Origin: CAZDDW01 sp043811105
Lineage (GTDB): Bacteria; Patescibacteriota; Patescibacteriia; UBA9934; CAZDDW01
Assembly (NCBI GenBank): GCA_043811105.1
Contig: JBDRNK010000083.1
Coordinates: 1 to 8,781 of the forward strand
Direction: 5' to 3'
DNA: 8,781 nucleotides
Under the pieces are notes generated by a model. It searched no databases, was not told where the DNA came from, and saw nothing but the letters and a program-made list of their open reading frames with translations. Positions 1-3,857 of the stretch are shown here, piece by piece (position 1 is the first letter of the stretch; the number at the start of each line of letters is the position of its first letter). The position numbers and the translations under genes are program-made.

Positions 1-1
1 C

Positions 2-124
2 CAAGTGGCTCAAGAGCTGGGTCAACGTGGTTTGGCACGATCAGGCGAATTCACTTGGGAAAAATCCGCTCAAAAAACCCTAGAGGTTCTCTCTAGAGTT
101 GGTCGTGGGGACCGACACCCGTAA
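2..124 (+). CDS. C-terminal end of a probable family-4-like glycosyltransferase (partial)
   Basis: Only the last 40 residues are inside the window; the frame is open from base 2 to the TAA at 122-124. The tail reads GLARSGEFTWEKSAQKTLEV, which resembles the usual end of GT4-type (group 1) glycosyltransferases, where an F-[ST]-W-E-K-[ST]-A segment forms the last helix that packs back on the N-terminal domain. Such enzymes transfer sugars from nucleotide-sugars to cell-surface polysaccharide or lipid acceptors in the cytoplasm. The catalytic part lies outside the window, so donor and acceptor are unknown. The stop codon lies in the GTAA loop of a small hairpin (stem 114-120 with 125-131). The family call rests on a short match, so it is tentative. 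Confidence 0.55.
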   Translation, partial: QVAQELGQRGLARSGEFTWEKSAQKTLEVLSRVGRGDRHP

Positions 125-151
125 GGGTGTCAATTTAGCCAAATATCACCA

Positions 152-179
152 ATCAAGGGTTGACAAACCCTTGATTTTA
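152..179 (+). terminator. Rho-independent terminator after the glycosyltransferase
   Basis: A perfect 10-bp stem (152-161 with 166-175) with a GACA loop is followed by a short T-rich tail. It lies 28 bp after the upstream stop codon. A smaller 7-bp hairpin with a GTAA loop at 114-131 precedes it. The right half of the loop region is also the -35 box of the next promoter, so terminator and promoter overlap. Confidence 0.65.
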
Positions 180-188
180 TGCTATATT
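160..188 (+). promoter_or_regulatory. Strong sigma70-type promoter for the DGR target gene
   Basis: TTGACA at 160-165 (perfect -35), a 17-bp spacer, and TATATT at 183-188 (5 of 6 to TATAAT). The expected start is near 195, giving a leader of about 100 nt. That leader contains small hairpins (for example CAGGG/CCCTG at 212-226 and CCTTA/TAAGG at 242-246 with 268-272) and a repeated GGTAGGCC (236-243, 273-280). The -35 box lies in the loop and descending arm of the preceding terminator hairpin. Confidence 0.8.
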
Positions 189-295
189 TAGCTTCAAGTT
201 CGTTTTCTGGTCAGGGATAAACCCTGGCTAAAATTGGTAGGCCTTAGGCCGGCGCATAGTGTGTCGGTAAGGGGTAGGCCAAGAAAGAGGTAAGA

Positions 296-928
296 ATGGG
301 ACAGCAGAAAAGCGAGTTCATCAGTGCTTTCGGAACGGCTTGGGAGATTTGGAAAACGATCGTCGAGGCTGTGATGTCGGTTGGGGGTAGCGATGATGAT
401 CTGCGTCGCTTGCTCAGTGATTCGGAGCGGATGACCAAGGTCGCTCAGATGATCGTAAGTGGCAACGAAGACAACCACAAATCTTTCCCAATCACCATCA
501 ACTACAACCAGACCCTAAAGCAGATGATCGCGGCCGGTAAGTACGACTGGACCAACCCAGACATCATTGCCAAGAACTTCCCGATTCAAGGCAAGGGTGA
601 GGCTGTGTACGAGCTGATTCTGGTTCACTTGAACCGTCAGGCCACGACCAGACAGGTCGAAGAGCACCTTGCAACACAGGGTCTGGAGCCGGTACGGATC
701 GAGCACCTGCTCGCCTTCGGAGCCGCAAACCCGAACGTACAGCGCCAGTTCCCGATTATCGCTCTTGGCTCCGGCTGGGTCAGCCCGCGCGGCCGCCGCG
801 GCGTGCCTTTTCTGGATAGGAACGGTTCCTTGCGCGATCTGAACCTGGACTGGGGCGCTCCTGGCAATCACTGGGATGCCAGCTGTCGGTTCCTCGCCCT
901 TCGCAAGGTTCAGCCCTCTGGATCCTAG
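296..928 (+). CDS. DGR target protein with a C-terminal variable domain
   Basis: A 210-aa protein diversified by the retroelement. The N-terminal part (about 1-155) is mostly helical and charged, with no signal peptide or membrane segment seen, so it is probably cytoplasmic. The segment AANPNVQRQFPIIALGSGW (about 142-161) leads into the variable region (about 158-203), which ends in HWDASCRFLALRK. That ending fits the C-type-lectin-like fold typical of DGR targets, where surface residues vary on a fixed scaffold. Compared with TR, 12 codons differ, at residues 160, 163, 165, 167, 169, 172, 179, 185, 187, 188, 190 and 194; for example Asn codons became Ser, Arg, Arg, Gly and Asp. The RBS AGAGG (286-290) sits 5 nt before the ATG. 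The gene is visibly more GC-rich than the RT. The N-terminal architecture resembles hypothetical DGR targets I associate with CPR genomes; the ligand is unknown. Confidence 0.9.
   Translation: MGQQKSEFISAFGTAWEIWKTIVEAVMSVGGSDDDLRRLLSDSERMTKVAQMIVSGNEDNHKSFPITINYNQTLKQMIAAGKYDWTNPDIIAKNFPIQGKGEAVYELILVHLNRQATTRQVEEHLATQGLEPVRIEHLLAFGAANPNVQRQFPIIALGSGWVSPRGRRGVPFLDRNGSLRDLNLDWGAPGNHWDASCRFLALRKVQPSGS
767..904 (+). repeat. DGR variable repeat (VR)
   Basis: It aligns gap-free at a constant offset of 526 bp to the template repeat at 1293-1430. There are 18 differences in 138 positions. Sixteen are at TR adenines: 10 A-to-G, 3 A-to-C, 3 A-to-T. The other two are T/C differences at TR 1298 and 1301, at the 5' edge. 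The last 29 bp (876-904) are identical to TR and the final 20 contain no adenine, as expected for the initiation of mutagenic homology (IMH) end. Identity stops abruptly at 905. All substitutions fall in first or second codon positions of the target frame. Confidence 0.96.
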
Positions 929-933
929 GATCC
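920..933. repeat. 14-bp perfect palindrome spanning the target gene stop codon
   Basis: GGATCCTAGGATCC is its own reverse complement. It lies 15 bp past the VR end, and the TAG stop (926-928) is at its centre. In the Bordetella phage DGR a hairpin or cruciform just downstream of the VR is needed for efficient target recognition, so this is one candidate for that element. It is GC-rich but short; function is inferred only from position. Confidence 0.6.
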
Positions 934-971
934 TCGGTCCTTCGGCCGGTCCTTGATCCCTTTGGTCCCTT

Positions 972-997
972 GCCTCAGCACCTGCAGGTGCTGAGGC
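972..997. repeat. 26-bp perfect palindrome downstream of VR
   Basis: Two 13-bp arms meet without an intervening base; as a hairpin it gives about 11 bp of stem with a TGCA loop (outer bases GCCTCAG, inner CACCTG). It lies 67 bp past the VR. No T-tract follows, so it does not look like a terminator. It is the stronger of the two candidates for a DGR target-site hairpin or cruciform; alternatively it is a 3' mRNA stabilising hairpin or a protein-binding site. Confidence 0.7.
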
Positions 998-1013
998 GCG
1001 GATCAATTCTCAT

Positions 1014-1054
1014 ATCCCTGTATAGAATAGTCTGTGCAGGGATTTTTATTTTTG
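1014..1054 (+). terminator. Rho-independent terminator of the target gene
   Basis: ATCCCTG (1014-1020) pairs with CAGGGAT (1037-1043) across a 16-nt loop and is followed by TTTTATTTTT. It lies 86 bp after the target stop codon and would separate the target mRNA from the TR transcript. Confidence 0.7.
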
Positions 1055-1292
1055 GTAAAATATTTATGGAGTAGGTGCTACAGTCCACGGCCATGGCTTT
1101 GGGCGACCGAACTCTGATTTATTTCAAGGCGAGAATAATCTTGTTGATTCAATAAGATTAGAGAGCCTTGGGTAACATCCAAAAATGAAGATACTTGGTG
1201 CAAAGCATTAGGGAGATAAAGGCTCTAAATACGATACAACCCTGAGAGTATTCGATGGGTGGTGGCTTAGATGATGTTTTGCATATTACGAG
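1055..1292 (+). other. Noncoding stretch between target gene and TR (presumed 5' part of TR RNA)
   Basis: No convincing reading frame is found here. AGAGCCTT (1162-1169) can pair with AAGGCTCT (1219-1226), so part may be structured. I see no good sigma70 promoter; TAAAAT at 1056-1061 lacks a convincing -35. DGR template RNAs usually extend beyond the TR, so this stretch may belong to that RNA, but this is inferred from position. Confidence 0.35.
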
Positions 1293-1430
1293 GGCTCTAG
1301 TTGGGTCAACCCGAACGGCAACCGCAACGTGCCTTATCTGGATAGGAACGGTTCCAAGCGCGATCTGAACCTGAACTGGGACGATCCTGACAATCACTGG
1401 AATGCCAGCTGTCGGTTCCTCGCCCTTCGC
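1293..1430 (+). repeat. DGR template repeat (TR)
   Basis: The non-coding donor copy of the variable repeat, aligned gap-free to 767-904. In the core (1303-1430) there are 29 adenines, of which 15 differ in VR, and no other base differs. Four AAC codons spaced two codons apart (1308, 1314, 1320, 1326) mark the most variable stretch; AAC/AAT is the codon from which adenine mutagenesis reaches the most residues. The 3' end (1408-1430) has no adenine. TR RNA is reverse transcribed by the RT with adenine misincorporation, and the cDNA then replaces the VR. Confidence 0.96.
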
Positions 1431-1438
1431 CAGTCTTT

Positions 1439-1825
1439 TCATTCTCCCGTATTTGCGGGAGTTTCTTTTTTCAATAATTTCATCCATTCACCAATACCAC
1501 CACCGATTTTTTTCAATGGTACAGAAAGTTGTTGATATTTACTATTATCCATAGCTTTAATTTCCCAAAGGATTTGTAAAAAGAATTTAAGAGTGTCAAA
1601 CTTACTACTTAACTTTTGAACGACAGGAAGAGTTTGGTTTCTGGTGGTGTATTTGGCAAGTAGGGTAAGTTCCAGGCATTCGGTAAACAGGCTATCGATT
1701 TTATTTCCTAGAGTATAACGTGTTAGTCGTGGTAGGTGAGTTAAGTAATTATGCCAGATTTTGTAAGTCCCACTTAGATCAGTAATAATCGATATTTCGT
1801 CAGAATCCTGTCGGGGGGGGGGTTC
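1439..1825 (-). CDS. avd: Avd-like four-helix-bundle DGR accessory protein, start codon out of frame
   Basis: An open frame of 128 codons ending in TGA at 1439-1441. It includes TYKIWHNYLTHLPRLTRYTL, GNKIDSLFTE, TLKFFLQILWEIKAMDN and LKKIGGGIGEWMK. This is the pattern of the Avd/bAvd-like four-helix-bundle family (usually about 110-130 aa, ending near I-G-[RK]-M-L-G-G-W), a basic pentamer that binds the RT and template RNA. The frame has no ATG, GTG or TTG before the conserved region and starts just after a TAA at 1826-1828. An ATG on this strand at 1857-1855 (MSQLNFHKTFKN...) leads into the same region but is shifted by the C10 tract; 11 or 8 Cs would give one continuous protein (139 aa with 11). 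It is antiparallel to the RT, which is unusual. It could be a true frameshift, a phase-variable gene or a sequencing error. The family call is solid by pattern; the start is unresolved. Confidence 0.75.
   Translation of the reverse strand, partial: EPPPRQDSDEISIITDLSGTYKIWHNYLTHLPRLTRYTLGNKIDSLFTECLELTLLAKYTTRNQTLPVVQKLSSKFDTLKFFLQILWEIKAMDNSKYQQLSVPLKKIGGGIGEWMKLLKKETPANTGE
1444..1471 (+). terminator. Rho-independent terminator immediately after TR
   Basis: CTCCCG (1444-1449) pairs with CGGGAG (1456-1461) around a TATTTG loop, followed by TTTCTTTTTT. It begins 14 bp past the TR, so the TR RNA can end as a discrete transcript before the RT gene. On the other strand the same bases encode the last residues of the Avd-like protein. 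Confidence 0.75.
1761..1789 (+). promoter_or_regulatory. Possible promoter for the reverse transcriptase
   Basis: TTGTAA (1761-1766), a 17-bp spacer and AATAAT (1784-1789). The match is 4 of 6 and 5 of 6 to consensus. Transcription would start near 1796 and the leader would include the G10 tract before the GTG at 1837. It overlaps the antisense Avd coding region. Confidence 0.4.
1813..1822. repeat. G10/C10 homopolymer between avd and RT start regions
   Basis: Ten consecutive Gs on the plus strand, the longest G/C run in the window. It lies in the presumed RT leader, 14 nt before the GTG, and in the avd 5' region on the other strand, where its length decides whether the upstream ATG is in frame. 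Such runs are typical slipped-strand mispairing sites and are also prone to sequencing error. Confidence 0.9.
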
Positions 1826-1836
1826 TTAAAAGTTTT

Positions 1837-2838
1837 GTGAAAATTCAGTTGGCTCATAAATACGAAGATATTATTTGTTTAGAAAATCTGCTTCCTGCTT
1901 GGCAGGAATTTATTATTGGCAAAAAGTCAAAGCGAGATGTACAGATATTCACCCGCGATCTAATGGATAATATTATAGCATTACACGAAGACCTGGTGTG
2001 TAAAGAGTATCAGCACGGCGGGTATGAAAGTTTTTATATTACCGATCCAAAACGTCGGCACATTCATAAGGCTAGCGTGCGAGATCGCTTGTTGCATCAT
2101 GCGATTTACCGGATCCTCTATCCATTTTTTGATCGAACCTTTTTTGCCGATTCATTTTCATGTCGGGATGATAAAGGGGTTCATAAAGCACTGGATCGGT
2201 TTCGAAATATGGCTTTTCAGGTTAGTCAAAACCATACCAAAACATGTTGGGTGTTGAAATGTGACATAAGAAAATTTTTCGCTAGCATAGATCACGGAAC
2301 ACTGTTTGAGATTCTTAGTGAGTATATTCCGGATAGCGATATTTTATGGTTGTTATCGAATGTGATCGATAGCTTTCAAAGTGGCTCGGATTGCAGTGTT
2401 GGATTACCGTTGGGTAATCTGACTTCACAATTGTTTAGTAATGTTTACATGAACCAATTTGATCAGTGGGTTAAGCATCGGTTAAAAGCAAAGTATTATG
2501 TTCGCTACGCTGATGATTTTGTTATTTTATCTCAAGACAAAGACTGGCTCGAGTCGATTGTTCCTGATATTTCAAAGTTTCTTAATACCAGCCTTAAATT
2601 AAATTTGCACGAGGGCAAGAATGAGATTCGCACTTTTGCTTCAGGTGTTGATTTTTTGGGCTGGGTGCATTTTCCTGATCATCGGGTTTTGAGAAATGTG
2701 ACCAAACAAAGGATGATGAAACGGATTCGAGAACATCCGACGAACGAAACACTACAGTCGTATCGCGGATTGCTTAGTCATGGTAATGCTGTGAAGTTAG
2801 AAAGAGGATTGATGATGAATTGGTGGTTGTGGCAATAA
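1837..2838 (+). CDS. DGR reverse transcriptase
   Basis: A 333-aa RNA-directed DNA polymerase of the retron/group-II-like superfamily, here of the DGR type. Motifs in order: RHIHKASVRDRLLHHAIYR (about 74-92, fingers); LKCDIRKFFASIDH (140-153) with the first catalytic Asp at 143; GLPLGNLTSQLFSN (189-202), where L-G-N-L-T-S-Q is the DGR signature [LIV]GxxxSQ in place of the QGxxxSP of group II introns; YVRYADDFVIL (221-231) with catalytic Asp226 and Asp227; and FASGVDFLGW (267-276). There is no maturase X or endonuclease domain after the thumb, as expected for this class. The start is GTG at 1837: the frame is open upstream to 1789 but has no other start codon, and no clear RBS is seen apart from the poly-G tract 14 nt upstream. 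It acts with Avd on the TR RNA to make adenine-mutated cDNA. The length is normal for the short DGR RT group. Confidence 0.95.
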   Translation: MKIQLAHKYEDIICLENLLPAWQEFIIGKKSKRDVQIFTRDLMDNIIALHEDLVCKEYQHGGYESFYITDPKRRHIHKASVRDRLLHHAIYRILYPFFDRTFFADSFSCRDDKGVHKALDRFRNMAFQVSQNHTKTCWVLKCDIRKFFASIDHGTLFEILSEYIPDSDILWLLSNVIDSFQSGSDCSVGLPLGNLTSQLFSNVYMNQFDQWVKHRLKAKYYVRYADDFVILSQDKDWLESIVPDISKFLNTSLKLNLHEGKNEIRTFASGVDFLGWVHFPDHRVLRNVTKQRMMKRIREHPTNETLQSYRGLLSHGNAVKLERGLMMNWWLWQ

Positions 2839-2846
2839 ATCAAAAT

Positions 2847-2897
2847 GACACGCTTCCCCCTTCGCTCTTCGAGCTTCGGGGGACAGGTACGCGTGTC
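2847..2897. other. Three-tier hairpin downstream of the RT
   Basis: GACACGC (2847-2853) pairs with GCGTGTC (2891-2897), CCCCC (2856-2860) with GGGGG (2878-2882), and GCTC (2864-2867) with GAGC (2871-2874), with TTC linkers symmetric about the inner stem. It sits 9 bp after the RT stop. No T-tract follows on the plus strand. It might be a 3' mRNA hairpin, a structured RNA or a palindromic repeat unit; function unknown. Confidence 0.6.
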
Positions 2898-2935
2898 GGT
2901 CCCTAAAGTGATATCATTACGGGTATTTATTTCAT

Positions 2936-3400
2936 CTAGAGTTGGGTCTGGATCAAGATGATGATTAATATTTGTAGTGCAAGGGCATGGCTAAGACGCA
3001 AGTCTTTTCTTTTTTTATGCCATAAATCATGGAAGTAGAAGTGTAGGGTGTTGATCGGTTTGAGCCATTTATTTTTGGTCACATCATAGATTCCAACCAA
3101 GAGATCTGGCAGAACAGCACCGACAATAGCCCAAGATATTGCTCGCAACGGAACCAGCTCTTTGATGTTTACTAGAATCAAAATCAAGAAAATAGCCACA
3201 ATGGCATCAAGAGTAATAAAACCAAGAATCTTTTTCAATTGTGCTTTTGATTTTCGAATACTTTTCCCCAGCTCATAATCTCCGTGTGGAATTACATCCA
3301 AGAGCAGGTGTGAGATAAAACCTAAAACAAAACCGGCCAACGGTTGTCCGACCGTATAGCCGATAAGCATACCGACTGTAGCGTGAGTGGTTAGTGTCAT
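2936..3400 (-). CDS. Small membrane protein, YdjM-like metal-dependent hydrolase family candidate
   Basis: A 154-aa protein with several hydrophobic segments (about 8-35, 57-78, 86-105, 138-152). Conserved-looking polar residues sit inside or next to them: His6, HLLLDVIPHGD (31-41), VLPDL (97-101) and HFYFHDLWH (120-128). This layout of H and D residues at membrane edges resembles the small YdjM/DUF457-type or phospholipase-C-like zinc hydrolases of the inner membrane; catalytic activity is not established for most of them. The gene stands alone, convergent with the RT. A TATAAT -10 box at 3418-3413 would place transcription only a few bases before the ATG, so the mRNA is nearly leaderless. 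Family assignment is moderate; membrane location is well supported. Confidence 0.65.
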   Translation of the reverse strand: MTLTTHATVGMLIGYTVGQPLAGFVLGFISHLLLDVIPHGDYELGKSIRKSKAQLKKILGFITLDAIVAIFLILILVNIKELVPLRAISWAIVGAVLPDLLVGIYDVTKNKWLKPINTLHFYFHDLWHKKRKDLRLSHALALQILIIILIQTQL

Positions 3401-3412
3401 ATAACAGCGACT

Positions 3413-3418
3413 ATTATA
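3413..3418 (-). promoter_or_regulatory. -10 box for the membrane protein gene
   Basis: TATAAT on the minus strand, 12 nt upstream of the ATG at 3400. The start point would fall about 6 nt before the ATG. The -35 region is weak (TGGATG at 17-bp spacing, 3441-3436) and lies in the neighbouring terminator hairpin. Confidence 0.6.
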
Positions 3419-3429
3419 TCAAAATTTAC

Positions 3430-3463
3430 AAAAAACATCCACTAAAATTGTGGATGTTTTTTT
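3430..3463. terminator. Bidirectional terminator at the 3' end of the tRNA-Leu locus
   Basis: ACATCCAC (3435-3442) pairs with GTGGATGT (3450-3457) around TAAAATT, flanked by an A run on the left and seven Ts on the right. On the minus strand it directly follows the CCA end (3463) of the interrupted tRNA-Leu, so the tRNA-Leu transcript ends here. Confidence 0.75.
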
Positions 3464-3481
3464 GGTGCCGTGGGAGGGACT

Positions 3482-3546
3482 CGTCCAGTACCACGTGGGG
3501 TACTGGACGCCCTATACCGGCCAGCCTCGCTGGTCTGGTATACGGG
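3482..3546. repeat. Insert C: 65-nt double hairpin in the T loop of the outer tRNA-Leu
   Basis: The first hairpin is 3482-3509, with a perfect 11-bp stem CGTCCAGTACC/GGTACTGGACG and loop ACGTGG. The second is 3510-3546, with CCCTATACC/GGTATACGGG and an inner GGCCAGC/GCTGGTCT stem with single-base bulges. CG is present at both junctions, so the exact borders are ambiguous by two bases. It splits the TTCGAGT loop of the outer tRNA. Confidence 0.75.
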
Positions 3547-3579
3547 CGAACCCTCACAATGTTGCCATCACGGGATTTT

Positions 3580-3632
3580 GCCCCAAACCACGTAGGGTGT
3601 TGGGGCACCCTGTACCCAATGTGGTACAGGGT
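3580..3632. repeat. Insert B: 53-nt double hairpin in the anticodon loop of the outer tRNA-Leu
   Basis: The first hairpin is 3580-3606 (GCCCCAA with TTGGGGC, 13-nt loop). The second is 3607-3632 (ACCCTGTACC with GGTACAGGGT, perfect 10 bp, loop CAATGT). It interrupts the anticodon itself, between U33/C34 or C34/A35; a G at both junctions makes the border ambiguous by one base. The loop motif ACCACGTAGGG (3587-3597) matches ACCACGTGGGG in insert C (3490-3500) at 10 of 11 bases. Confidence 0.75.
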
Positions 3633-3638
3633 GAGTCC

Positions 3639-3745
3639 TGTACACATGGTGGCCAGAGAGGGGCTCGAACCCTCACGATGTTGCCATCACGGGATTTTGA
3701 GTCCCGCGCGTCTACCAGTTCCGCCATCTGGCCACCATGTGTACA
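3639..3745. repeat. Insert A: 107-nt inverted-repeat element carrying the intact tRNA-Leu
   Basis: The element is bounded by perfect 19-nt inverted repeats (TGTACACATGGTGGCCAGA at 3639-3657 on the plus strand, and its reverse complement at 3727-3745). The inner 7 bp of each repeat are the acceptor stem of the inner tRNA-Leu; the outer bases extend that stem through the CCA end. It separates the D arm from the anticodon arm of the outer tRNA-Leu. Confidence 0.75.
3647..3733 (-). tRNA. tRNA-Leu(CAA), intact
   Basis: An 87-nt class II tRNA with encoded CCA (3649-3647). Acceptor GGCCAGA (3733-3727) pairs with TCTGGCC. The D arm carries AACTGGTAGA, the anticodon arm is CGGGA-CTCAAAA-TCCCG with anticodon CAA (reads UUG), a long variable arm with GATG/CATC follows, and the T arm is GAGGG-TTCGAGC-CCCTC. 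It lies entirely inside insert A of a second tRNA-Leu gene and would be transcribed with it from the promoter at 3822-3794. An unusual point is that its 5' leader can pair with the CCA end and trailer, giving a 19-bp extended acceptor stem in the precursor. Confidence 0.93.
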
Positions 3746-3793
3746 CGGCGCGTCTACCAGTTCCGCCACCACGGCATACAGTATGTGGCCTCG

Positions 3794-3822
3794 ATACTAT
3801 CATGATATTGATAAAAGATCAA
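3794..3822 (-). promoter_or_regulatory. Promoter of the tRNA-Leu locus
   Basis: On the minus strand TTGATC (3822-3817), a 17-bp spacer and TAGTAT (3799-3794). The expected start is about 7 bp further on, near 3787, some 12 nt before the outer tRNA 5' end at 3775. It overlaps the divergent tRNA-Met promoter. Confidence 0.6.
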
Positions 3823-3836
3823 GATTATGATAAAAT
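3808..3836 (+). promoter_or_regulatory. Promoter of tRNA-Met
   Basis: TTGATA (3808-3813), a 17-bp spacer and TAAAAT (3831-3836). The start would be near 3843, 15 nt before the mature tRNA. It is divergent from and overlaps the tRNA-Leu promoter. Confidence 0.7.
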
Positions 3837-3857
3837 CATCCCGTCAAGAATATATGT

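Larger units (their letters stand above)
3463..3775 (-). pseudogene. Outer tRNA-Leu(CAA), split by three palindromic insertions
   Basis: Read on the minus strand, removing 3639-3745, 3580-3632 and 3482-3546 leaves an 88-nt tRNA-Leu. Its acceptor stem is GCCGTGG (3775-3769) with CCACGGC (3473-3467), followed by encoded ACCA. The D arm, anticodon arm (CGGGA-CTCAAAA-TCCCG, anticodon CAA), variable arm around GATGGCAACAT and T arm (GAGGG-TTCGAGT-CCCTC) all follow. Its interior differs from the intact inner tRNA-Leu by two C/T changes and one extra base next to the D stem, while its acceptor stem is different but fully paired. The insertions sit between the D and anticodon stems, in the anticodon loop and in the T loop, and no base of the tRNA is lost. 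Either it is a pseudogene or the inserts are removed from the RNA; sequence cannot decide. No group I intron core is visible. Confidence 0.75.

Noticed and set aside
515..1006. 163-aa minus-strand frame opposite the target gene
   Set aside because: Antisense shadow of the GC-rich target gene, with low-complexity Ala/Arg composition and no start signal.
1329..1535. 68-aa plus-strand frame starting MPYLDRNGSKRD
   Set aside because: It is the TR read in the target frame and then through a terminator; no start signals, and it overlaps the Avd frame. TR is a template, not a gene.
1837..2838. Group II intron maturase or retron RT
   Set aside because: The motif is LGNLTSQ, not QGxxxSP; there is no maturase/endonuclease domain, and the adjacent TR/VR pair fixes it as a DGR RT.
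3706..3768. 21-bp direct repeat (3706-3726 and 3748-3768) as a CRISPR-like or tandem repeat
   Set aside because: It is fully explained by the D arm shared by the inner tRNA-Leu and the 5' part of the outer tRNA-Leu.
3463..3775. Group I intron in tRNA-Leu
   Set aside because: Inserts of 53-107 nt are far too short for a group I core and consist of simple hairpins; there are also three of them at different positions.
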